From Flavobacterium sp. 102 (GTDB taxonomy: Bacteria; Bacteroidota; Bacteroidia; Flavobacteriales; Flavobacteriaceae), in the NCBI RefSeq assembly GCF_003634615.1, contig NZ_RBKX01000001.1:3410001-3474000 (forward strand): 64,000 bases of DNA, written 5' to 3'. Of the stretch, positions 24,222-32,180 are shown one piece after another. Each line of letters starts with the position of its first letter. Positions within the stretch are counted from its first letter, which is position 1. The position numbers and the translations under genes were made by a program. Under the pieces are notes generated by a model, which was not told the DNA's origin, searched no databases, and worked only from the letters and a program-made list of their open reading frames with translations.

Positions 24222-26159
24222 ATGAAAAATAAAATTAAAAATATATTCAAAAAAGAAAACGATCCGTTGTCTTCTGAAGATAAGTTGAAGCTTATAGAAA
24301 GCTCTTCCAAATTAGTAGGCCCAGGTGTTTTCTACTCAACAATAATTGTAATTACATCCTTTTTGCCTGTATTTCTTCTCACGGGGATGGAAGGCAAGTT
24401 ATTTGGGCCACTAGCTTGGACAAAATCGTTTATACTGATAGTTGATGCTTTTTTAGCCATTACACTTACACCTGTGCTAATTAGTTTTTTACTAAAAGGA
24501 AAACTTCGCCCAGAAGACAAGAACCCAATTAATAAAAAATTGGAAAGCATTTACACCCCCATTTTAATTTTTTGTTTAAAATGGAGAAAAACAGTATTGG
24601 GCATCAACATCATTGCCTTGCTGATTGGCGTATTAATGTTTACTCGTTTAGGTTCAGAATTTATGCCTCCTTTAGATGAAGGATCCGTACTGTTTATGCC
24701 AGTAACCTTGCCCGATGTATCCAACTCCGAAGTAAAGAGAATTCTTCAAGTTCAAGACAAATTGATAAAATCAATTCCCGAAGTGGCTCACGTGTTGGGA
24801 AAAGCAGGCAGGGCAAATACGGCAACCGATAACAGTCCAATAAGTATGGTTGAAACCATTATTTTGCTAAAACCTCAAGCAGAATGGCGAGAAGACAAAA
24901 CCAAGAATGATATTATCACGGAAATAAACAACAAACTGCAAATCCCTGGTGTGACCAATGGTTTTACGCAACCCATCATCAACCGTATCAATATGCTTTC
25001 AACTGGTATCAGAACTGATGTAGGAATCAAAATCTACGGAGCAAGTTTAGACACCATCAATGTTTTGGCTCAAAAAATTAAAAAGACATTGGAAGGAACT
25101 TCTGGAGTTAAAGATTTGTATGCGGAACCCATAACAGGAGGAAAATATATTGACATTGAAGCAAAAAGAGAGGTTATTGGCAGATATGGATTGACCATAG
25201 ACGATATAAATAACGTAGTTGAAGCTTCAATTGGAGGTATGAAACTAACCACGACTATCGAGGGAAGACAGCGTTTTTCTGTAAATGCCCGTTATGCACA
25301 AGAATACCGTAACAGCATTGAAGCCTTAAAAAAACTACAGGTGCAAACAATGGATTTTGGTCCAATACCATTAGAAACTGTAGCTAATGTAAAAATAAGT
25401 GACGGTCCTCCAATGATAAATAGCGAAAATGCAATGCTTCGTGGCACTGTATTGTTCAACGTTCGGGAACGTGATTTAGGAAGTACTGTAAAAGAAGCGC
25501 AGAAGAAACTCAATGCAATGATGACTAAAATGCCAAAAGGATATTATGTGGAATGGAGCGGACAATGGGAAAATCAAATCCGTGCCAATAAAACTTTAAG
25601 TTTAATATTACCCATTGTTGTGGTCATAATATTTCTAGTTTTATATTTTACGTATCATTCAATGAAAGAGGCGTTAATCACAATGATTACAGTACCCTTT
25701 GCTCTAATTGGAGGGATTTTTATGGTTTATTTTTATGGAATTAATTTATCCGTTGCTGTTGCCGTTGGCTTTATTGCACTGTTTGGAATGGCAATCGAAA
25801 CGGCAATGTTAATGACCATCTATTTGAATGAAGCAATGAATAAAATGGTAGAAAAGTACGGAAACACGAAGGAAACCATAACCGAAGAAATATTGAAACA
25901 ATATATTATTGATGGTTCAGCCAAAAGGTTAAGACCAAAATTGATGACTGTTTCAGTTTCATTATTTGGACTAATCCCCATTCTTTGGGCAACAGGAACA
26001 GGATCAGATATAATGCTTCCCATCACTGTCCCACTAATTGGAGGCACCATTACCTCCACGATTTATGTATTATTAGTAACACCGATTGTTTTTGAGATGG
26101 TAAAACTTCGAGAATTAAGAACAAAAGGTAAAATAGAACTTATAGATGTTAAAGAATAA
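24222..26159 (+). CDS. cusA: CusA-type RND metal efflux pump, C-terminal part
   Basis: 645 residues starting with a short basic Lys/Asn linker and then the loop before TM5 (SSKLVGPGVFYSTIIV, SFLPVFLLTGMEGKLF), followed by the second periplasmic half and TM7-TM12 (AVGFIALFGMAIETAMLMTI, RLRPKLMTVSVSLFGLIPIL). The frame is open back to about 24204, so a one-base change between 24204 and 24210 would fuse it to the upstream part. The start at ATG 24222 is the only nearby ATG. Its end overlaps the TolC-like gene by 14 bases. Metal selectivity appears Cu/Ag-like from the operon context. Confidence 0.85.
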   Translation: MKNKIKNIFKKENDPLSSEDKLKLIESSSKLVGPGVFYSTIIVITSFLPVFLLTGMEGKLFGPLAWTKSFILIVDAFLAITLTPVLISFLLKGKLRPEDKNPINKKLESIYTPILIFCLKWRKTVLGINIIALLIGVLMFTRLGSEFMPPLDEGSVLFMPVTLPDVSNSEVKRILQVQDKLIKSIPEVAHVLGKAGRANTATDNSPISMVETIILLKPQAEWREDKTKNDIITEINNKLQIPGVTNGFTQPIINRINMLSTGIRTDVGIKIYGASLDTINVLAQKIKKTLEGTSGVKDLYAEPITGGKYIDIEAKREVIGRYGLTIDDINNVVEASIGGMKLTTTIEGRQRFSVNARYAQEYRNSIEALKKLQVQTMDFGPIPLETVANVKISDGPPMINSENAMLRGTVLFNVRERDLGSTVKEAQKKLNAMMTKMPKGYYVEWSGQWENQIRANKTLSLILPIVVVIIFLVLYFTYHSMKEALITMITVPFALIGGIFMVYFYGINLSVAVAVGFIALFGMAIETAMLMTIYLNEAMNKMVEKYGNTKETITEEILKQYIIDGSAKRLRPKLMTVSVSLFGLIPILWATGTGSDIMLPITVPLIGGTITSTIYVLLVTPIVFEMVKLRELRTKGKIELIDVKE

Positions 26160-27399
26160 ATTTTATATAGCCATAAGTTGTTTGATTTTAAGCGCTAGCA
26201 ATTTAGCAGCCCAAACACTTTCCTTGGATAATGTATTGAATACCATCAAAACAAATAATCCACAATTGAAAATGTATGATGCCGAAATTCAAAGTATGGA
26301 TGCGGCGGCAAAAGGAGCCAAAAGCTGGATGCCTCCTCAAGTGGAAACAGGTTTTTTTATGACGCCCTACAATACCAAAATGTGGAAAGCAAATGAAATG
26401 AACCCTGGTATGGGAAACTATATGTTGGGTGTTACGCAAATGATACCCAATGCATCCAAGTTAAAAGCTGATTTTAATCTTATGAATGCAATGTCATCTG
26501 TTGAAAAAGAAAACAAAAACTATACAGTTAATCAATTGAAAGCATTGGCAAAAACAAATTATTATCAATGGTTGGTTTTAAATAAAAAAATAAAAATAGC
26601 CGATGATAATTTGTTGCTTTTAGATTATATGATTAAAAGTATGGAAATACGCTACCAGTATAATATGGATAAATTGCCTACTTATTACAAAGCAAAATCG
26701 CAATACAGCGCATTAGAAAGTATGATTCTAATGTTGCAAAATGACATTTCCTTAAAGCGAATTATGCTAAACACCTTGATGGCAAGAGATAAAAACACCA
26801 AATTTGAAATTGATGAAACTTACGAAATAAAAGATTTTAATTTGGCCATATCAGATACAACTTCTCTTTCTAAAAACCGAAGCGATGTGAAAGCCATCGA
26901 AAAAACGATGGAAATAAATCAGCTCAAAATTGTAGCCGAAAAAACAAAGTTATTGCCCGAGTTTGGTATAAAATACGATCATATGTTTGCTTTTGGAGAA
27001 CAACCCCAACAATTTTCCTTGATGGGAATGATTACCATTCCAATGCCTTGGTCAACTAAAATGAATAAAGCCAATATCGACAGTTTTCAAATTAAAAATG
27101 AAAGTTTGAACTGGCAAAAGCAAATGATTTTGAATGAAGCCACAGGAATGATTTCGGGTATGAACAATGAATTGACCGCTTTAAAAAAGCAATACGAGGT
27201 TGCACAAAAAAGCATCATTCCTGCCTTGAAAAAAAATTATGAAACTGCAATTTTGGCTTGGCAAAATAATACTGGTGATTTATTTGCCACTCTCGATGCT
27301 TGGGAAGCATTAAATATGGCTCAAATTGATGCTTTAGATAAATTGCAAAGTATATTGGCAGCACAAGTAGAAATTGAAAAACAATTAGAAACCAAATAA
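26146..27399 (+). CDS. TolC-family outer-membrane efflux protein (CusC-like)
   Basis: 417 residues. The signal peptide is formed from NKFYIAISCLILSASNLAAQ. Long coiled-coil helices follow with TolC-family features (LDNVLNTIKTNNPQLKMYDA at the start; internal repeat near YEVAQKSIIPALKKNYETAI). Met-rich segments (FMTPYNTKMWKANEMNPGMG) suggest Cu(I)/Ag(I) contact. It overlaps the CusA part upstream by 14 bp and is two bases from the adaptor gene downstream, so the tripartite system is encoded as a unit. Confidence 0.9.
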   Translation: MLKNKFYIAISCLILSASNLAAQTLSLDNVLNTIKTNNPQLKMYDAEIQSMDAAAKGAKSWMPPQVETGFFMTPYNTKMWKANEMNPGMGNYMLGVTQMIPNASKLKADFNLMNAMSSVEKENKNYTVNQLKALAKTNYYQWLVLNKKIKIADDNLLLLDYMIKSMEIRYQYNMDKLPTYYKAKSQYSALESMILMLQNDISLKRIMLNTLMARDKNTKFEIDETYEIKDFNLAISDTTSLSKNRSDVKAIEKTMEINQLKIVAEKTKLLPEFGIKYDHMFAFGEQPQQFSLMGMITIPMPWSTKMNKANIDSFQIKNESLNWQKQMILNEATGMISGMNNELTALKKQYEVAQKSIIPALKKNYETAILAWQNNTGDLFATLDAWEALNMAQIDALDKLQSILAAQVEIEKQLETK

Positions 27400-27401
27400 T
27401 T

Positions 27402-28649
27402 ATGAACAAGTATATAAAGTATGGTTTAGCTCTTGTTGTAATTTCCATTATCGGAATTGCAATCTATTTCTTTGCCAAAAAATCAGATAATCATTCGGAA
27501 ATGGGACATCAAAACGAGGTTTACACTTGTTCAATGCACCCGGAAATCATTAGAGATAAACCCGGAAATTGTCCCATTTGCGGAATGACTTTGGTAAAAA
27601 AAGTAACAGAGAATAATTCCGTTGACGACAATTCAATCGACAATCTTATAAAACCTACCGACAATTTTATAGTAGGTAATTATCAAACAACAACGGCAAT
27701 AGACACTGCTTTGAGCAGTGAAATAAATTTACCGGGAATTGTGGAGTATGATCCCAATTCATCGGTAAATATTGCAGCTCGAATGAGCGGTCGAATCGAA
27801 AAAATGTATGTCAATTATAAATATCAAAAAGTAAATAAAGGACAAAAACTATTTGATTTATACAGCCCAGAATTACTGACGGAACAACAAAACTTCATTT
27901 ATATGATTACTAATGATGCTGAAAATCCTTCGATTATTAATGCCTCCAGACAAAAATTGTTGCTTTATGGAATGACTGAAAATCAAATAAATGCGCTGTC
28001 TAATTCCAAAAAAGTTAACCCGTTAATAACCATTTATAGTCCAGCTTCTGGTATTATTGAAGGAACAGCAACGATGGATAATACAACTAATCCTGTGATG
28101 CAAAGTGCGAGTAACAACACTGAAGTTTTGAATGTTAAAGAAGGGAGTTATATAAAAAAGGGAGAAATCATTTTTAAACTATTAAATACGGATAAAGTAT
28201 GGGGAATATTTAATGTTATCCAAGGATACAATAGTCTTGTCAAAGCCAATCAATCCATCAGAATTACTTCCGAACTAGACAAAAACGAACTCATAGATGC
28301 AAAAATCAATTTTGTCGAAACACAATTAAATCCAGCCGATAAAACCAACAGAATTCGAGTTTATTTAAATAATAATAAATTCAAATTACCAATTGGGTTA
28401 AGATTGCAAGGAGTTGTGAAAACAAATTCAGTAAATGGGATTTGGATTCAAAAACAGTCAATGGTAAGCATTGGAAACAAGAAAATAGTTTTCTTAAAAA
28501 TGGACAATGGCTTTAAGGCATCCACTATAAAGACAGGAATTGAAATAGATGATTTTATCCAAATTATGGAAGGTATTTCAGTAAAAGACACCATTGCCAA
28601 AAACGCACAATATTTAATTGACAGCGAAAGCTTTATTAAAACCGAATAA
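27402..28649 (+). CDS. cusB: RND periplasmic adaptor with heavy-metal-binding motif (CusB-like)
   Basis: 415 residues. An N-terminal membrane anchor (YGLALVVISIIGIAIYFFAK) is followed by a heavy-metal-binding motif YTCSMHPEIIRDKPGNCPIC at about residues 41-60 and then the CusB core: beta-barrel and lipoyl halves (SGRIEKMYVNYKYQKVNKGQ), helical hairpin and membrane-proximal domain. It links the CusA pump to the TolC-like protein and may pass metal to the pump. A second adaptor of different sequence follows after two bases. Confidence 0.9.
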   Translation: MNKYIKYGLALVVISIIGIAIYFFAKKSDNHSEMGHQNEVYTCSMHPEIIRDKPGNCPICGMTLVKKVTENNSVDDNSIDNLIKPTDNFIVGNYQTTTAIDTALSSEINLPGIVEYDPNSSVNIAARMSGRIEKMYVNYKYQKVNKGQKLFDLYSPELLTEQQNFIYMITNDAENPSIINASRQKLLLYGMTENQINALSNSKKVNPLITIYSPASGIIEGTATMDNTTNPVMQSASNNTEVLNVKEGSYIKKGEIIFKLLNTDKVWGIFNVIQGYNSLVKANQSIRITSELDKNELIDAKINFVETQLNPADKTNRIRVYLNNNKFKLPIGLRLQGVVKTNSVNGIWIQKQSMVSIGNKKIVFLKMDNGFKASTIKTGIEIDDFIQIMEGISVKDTIAKNAQYLIDSESFIKTE

Positions 28650-28651
28650 TA

Positions 28652-29869
28652 ATGAAGACAATAAAAAAAATAAGTGTACTATCAATACTATTTATGGTAA
28701 TGGTGGCTTGTAATACTAAAGACAAAGAAGACCATAGCAAAAACAATAAGAGTGCAGCAACAACATTTTACACTTGTTCTATGGATCCACAAGTTAAGGA
28801 AGACAAACCCGGAAAATGCCCCATTTGCCATATGGAGTTAACCCCAATAAAACAAGATGACACAGAGGCTAATGAAATAAGTTTGAGTAAACAGCAAATA
28901 CAATTGGGAAATATCACTACACAAACTATTTCAGAAACTCAAAGCAGTTTAGAGCAAAATTATACAGGAGTCTTGTCCATTAATCAAGAAAAAATAAAAA
29001 CCATTTCTGCAAGAGCAATGGGACGAATTGAAAAGTTGTATTTCAAAACCGTTGGTGATTATGTTTCTAAAAACCAAGCCGTATATCAATTGTATAGTGA
29101 AGATATTGCCATTGCCAAACAGGATTATTTTACGGCATACAAACAACTGGCAATGCCTGGCGATTTTGGAAAAAATGCCCGAAATATGCTCAATGCAGCA
29201 AAACAAAAACTGTTGTTCTTTGGTTTAACCAATGCCCAGATTGAAAGTATAAAAACCAGTAAGGAAGTTTCTCCTTATACCATTTTTTATAGCACTGCCA
29301 GTGGAACAATATCGGAAATAAGTACCACAGAAGGCAGTTATGCAATGGAAGGTTCCCCCATCATTAAATTGGCGGATTTAAACAGTCTTTGGTTAGAAAC
29401 ACAGGTAAACGTAAACTATGCCAAGAATCTAAAAATAGGACAAAAAGCCCAAATTACATTTTCCGATTTTCCTGATAAAACCATAAATGCGCAAGTTTCT
29501 TTTATCAATCCTGAAATAAATCCAGATACTCGTCTGCTTTTAATTCGATTGGAAATATCAAATCCAAATTTGCAATTAAAACCCGGGATGCAGGCTATGG
29601 CAAAATTAACACAATCCAATCTAAAAGGATTGTATATTCCTGTAGATGCAGTGATCAGGGAGGAAAACGCTTCCTATATTTGGGTTGAAAAAAGACCGGG
29701 AGTATTTGAAAACGTAATGGTAGAAACTGGAATAGAAACCAATGGAATGATAGAAATCAAATCTGAAATAGATCCTGCCAAAAAAGTCGTTATTACAGGG
29801 GCTTATGCCATAAACAGCGAATATAAATTCCGAAAAGGCAGTGATCCGATGGAAGGTATGAAAATGTAA
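28652..29869 (+). CDS. cusB: Second RND periplasmic adaptor, lipoprotein (CusB-like)
   Basis: 405 residues. Lipoprotein signal ending VMVAC, then a heavy-metal-binding motif FYTCSMDPQVKEDKPGKCPI at about residues 40-60, in which the usual Met-His-Pro is Met-Asp-Pro and the second Cys pair reads CPICHMEL. The CusB core follows (ARAMGRIEKLYFKTVGDYVS, VSPYTIFYSTASGTISE, PGMQAMAKL). Two CusB-type adaptors side by side may assemble as a mixed hexamer or serve different pumps. It is 14 bp before an unrelated nuclease-like gene. Confidence 0.9.
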   Translation: MKTIKKISVLSILFMVMVACNTKDKEDHSKNNKSAATTFYTCSMDPQVKEDKPGKCPICHMELTPIKQDDTEANEISLSKQQIQLGNITTQTISETQSSLEQNYTGVLSINQEKIKTISARAMGRIEKLYFKTVGDYVSKNQAVYQLYSEDIAIAKQDYFTAYKQLAMPGDFGKNARNMLNAAKQKLLFFGLTNAQIESIKTSKEVSPYTIFYSTASGTISEISTTEGSYAMEGSPIIKLADLNSLWLETQVNVNYAKNLKIGQKAQITFSDFPDKTINAQVSFINPEINPDTRLLLIRLEISNPNLQLKPGMQAMAKLTQSNLKGLYIPVDAVIREENASYIWVEKRPGVFENVMVETGIETNGMIEIKSEIDPAKKVVITGAYAINSEYKFRKGSDPMEGMKM

Positions 29870-29883
29870 TTAAAACAGTAAGT

Positions 29884-31128
29884 ATGAACAATTTTAATCA
29901 AATAATTCAACAATATAAAAACGATAACGAGAGTGTTTATAATACTTGGTTTGTTGACAATAATCAACGTTTAAAGGCATTCAGGACTATCCGACGCGGA
30001 ATTATTCAGGTTGTTGAAGATATAAAAAATAAATCATTTCCAAATGATTTTAAAAATAGCAGCTTAGAATTTGTACTTAATTGCATTGCCGAGCAAAAAC
30101 AGATATTTGTTGGGGTTTCACATCCTTTTTATTGGAAACCCAAACTCCGAATTCCTGACATCTATGAAAACCAAATCAATAAGATTGCTTTTGGCCAATT
30201 CTTAGAAAATTGTATTAATGCAAAAAACGAAGAACAAGTACTCAAAGAAATTGTTAAACTTGATGAATTACGTATTAAAGGATTAGGTCCGGCCGTTGCC
30301 AGTATTTTATATTTCTTACATCCAACATGGTTTCCTCCTTTCAACACAGCAATTGTAAACGGTTTTAATTTTTTGTTCAAGGATAAAAAGAAACTGGGAA
30401 GCTGGAGTGAATACTTAAAAATTAGAGAGACACTTATGGAGACCAATAACAAATTCAAATCAGAACTGTCTAATGACTTAGGTGCAATTGCAGGATTGTG
30501 TTTTGAAATTGGGACTCAAAAAATGCTCATAGGAAATGATGATTATTTGAGTGAAGAAGAACGATGTAAATTTGAAAAAAGTATTGTAAGACGTCAATTG
30601 GAAATTATTGAAGAAAAACAGGAAGAAAATTTACATAGTGAAATGCAATACCATTTATTAAAAATTGGTGCCTCACTTGGTTTCGATGTTACACCGGCAA
30701 ACAATGATAAAAGCAAGTCTTTTAATGGCCTAAATTTTTCATTTATAGCAATGAATAAATTTCCTGAATTGCCTTGCGATAAAGACACACAAAACACTAT
30801 CAAGCTTATCGATGTACTTTGGTTCGAAAAAGGAACAAATAATATTATTGGAGCATTTGAAGTAGAAAAAAGCACCAGTATTTATTCTGGCATTTTGCGC
30901 CTTTCAGACCTACATTTTAGCATTTCTGATGGAGATGAGGTATTTTATATTATAATCCCAGACAGTCGCGAAAAGGATGTTATTCAGCAACTCAACAGAC
31001 CTGTCATAAAAAATTCAAGAATATGTATCAAATACATATTGTTTTCAGAGTTAAGAGCCAATTGTGATGCTATTTGCAAATTTGGTACAAACCATTCTAT
31101 AATGGATAAAATCTCAAAATCAGTTTAA
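29884..31128 (+). CDS. Restriction-endonuclease-like protein inside the copper operon
   Basis: 414 residues, cytoplasmic. Residues about 130-160 (LRIKGLGPAVASILYFLHPT) resemble a helix-hairpin-helix-like DNA-binding region. The C-terminal third contains IKLIDVLWFEKGTNNIIGAF followed at once by EVEKSTSIYSGILRLSDL. Asp followed about 15 residues later by E-x-E-K is the pattern of a PD-(D/E)XK nuclease variant seen in type II restriction-like proteins. It has no metal motif and no evident link to copper, yet lies 14 bp after an adaptor gene and 25 bp before the next. It may be an inserted defence gene or a passenger; its true substrate is unknown. Confidence 0.6.
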   Translation: MNNFNQIIQQYKNDNESVYNTWFVDNNQRLKAFRTIRRGIIQVVEDIKNKSFPNDFKNSSLEFVLNCIAEQKQIFVGVSHPFYWKPKLRIPDIYENQINKIAFGQFLENCINAKNEEQVLKEIVKLDELRIKGLGPAVASILYFLHPTWFPPFNTAIVNGFNFLFKDKKKLGSWSEYLKIRETLMETNNKFKSELSNDLGAIAGLCFEIGTQKMLIGNDDYLSEEERCKFEKSIVRRQLEIIEEKQEENLHSEMQYHLLKIGASLGFDVTPANNDKSKSFNGLNFSFIAMNKFPELPCDKDTQNTIKLIDVLWFEKGTNNIIGAFEVEKSTSIYSGILRLSDLHFSISDGDEVFYIIIPDSREKDVIQQLNRPVIKNSRICIKYILFSELRANCDAICKFGTNHSIMDKISKSV

Positions 31129-31153
31129 TAAAAACCAATAATTAAATAGCAAA

Positions 31154-31537
31154 ATGAATAAGAGAATAATATTAATAGTGTTTCTTCTAACTAATCTTTT
31201 TGGATTTACACAAAACGAAGGGAATGATTTGATTGGGAATTGGCAAACAAATGATAAAATTTATCTGATCAAAATTTTTAAAGAAAATAATCAATATCAA
31301 GCTACTATCTATTCTATTAAAGGTAAAATAGTAGAGAAGAAAAAAAATAATATTTGGGATTTAAAGTTTAATCCTGACAAAAAAATATGGGAAAATGGAA
31401 AACTACAGTTACCCGATATGAAGCATAGTGTTGACTGTCAAATTAAAATGAGTAACAAGAACGAAGCCATAATTTTAGGATATCATGGAATAAAATTTCT
31501 TGGAAAAGAAAGAAAAATGAAACGAATAAATGAGTAA
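31154..31537 (+). CDS. Small exported DUF2147-like protein
   Basis: 127 residues. Signal peptide MNKRIILIVFLLTNLFGFTQ, then a lipocalin-like beta domain opening with DLIGNWQTNDKIYLIKIF and ending ILGYHGIKFLGKERKMKR. The GxW opening and the final Lys-rich strand fit the DUF2147 family. Function of the family is unknown. It overlaps the AraC-type regulator gene by eight bases, indicating coupled translation, so it may supply the periplasmic side of that regulatory unit. Confidence 0.65.
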   Translation: MNKRIILIVFLLTNLFGFTQNEGNDLIGNWQTNDKIYLIKIFKENNQYQATIYSIKGKIVEKKKNNIWDLKFNPDKKIWENGKLQLPDMKHSVDCQIKMSNKNEAIILGYHGIKFLGKERKMKRINE

Positions 31538-32102
31538 ACATATCAAACTCTATATCAAGAATATGGTGTGCAGCCGTTGCAAGATGGTAGTGAAATCTGT
31601 ATTTGAAAGAATGGAAATTAATACTATTTCAGTTGAGTTGGGTGAAGTCGAATTAAAAAATAACATTCCCGAAAATCAAAAAAACGAATTACTAAAAAAT
31701 CTTCGTGCTTTTGGCTTTGATTTAATCGATGATAGGAAAAGTAAAACGATTGACAAGATTAAAACATTGATTATTGATTTAGTCCAAAATAAAAACAATG
31801 ATTTAAAAACAAACCTTTCAGAATATTTATATCAAGAGCTAAACCAAGACTATAATACTTTGAGCAATCTCTTTTCCGAAGTAGAAAACACAACAATTGA
31901 AAAATACTTCATCAATCAAAAAATTGAAAAAGTAAAGGAGTTGATTGTGTATGATGAATTATCGCTTAGTCAAATTGCCTATTCATTAAATTACAGTAGC
32001 GTTTCGCATTTAAGTAACCAATTCAAAAAAGTAACCGGTTTTTCACCAACATACTTCAAGAATTTAAAATCGATTAAAAGAAAACAAATAGAAGATTTAT
32101 AA
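31530..32102 (+). CDS. AraC-type regulator with N-terminal HMA-like sensor
   Basis: 190 residues, cytoplasmic. The first 65 residues are HMA-like: IKLYIKNMVCSRCKMVVKSV carries Cys-x2-Cys at about residues 13-16 in the position used by HMA domains. A linker leads to a C-terminal AraC HTH (LSLSQIAYSLNYSSVSHLSN, QFKKVTGFSPTYFKNL). Fusion of a metal-binding domain to a DNA-binding domain makes it a likely copper sensor. The CopA-type ATPase gene begins 78 bp downstream, and the gap contains candidate promoter sequence (GAAATTTG). It probably controls that gene and perhaps the whole block. Confidence 0.85.
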   Translation: MSKHIKLYIKNMVCSRCKMVVKSVFERMEINTISVELGEVELKNNIPENQKNELLKNLRAFGFDLIDDRKSKTIDKIKTLIIDLVQNKNNDLKTNLSEYLYQELNQDYNTLSNLFSEVENTTIEKYFINQKIEKVKELIVYDELSLSQIAYSLNYSSVSHLSNQFKKVTGFSPTYFKNLKSIKRKQIEDL

Positions 32103-32180
32103 ATCTTGCAAATCAAACCCAAAATTGTGCAACTCTAAAAAACAGTTAAGAAGGAAATTTGTATTAAAATAATATAAAAG

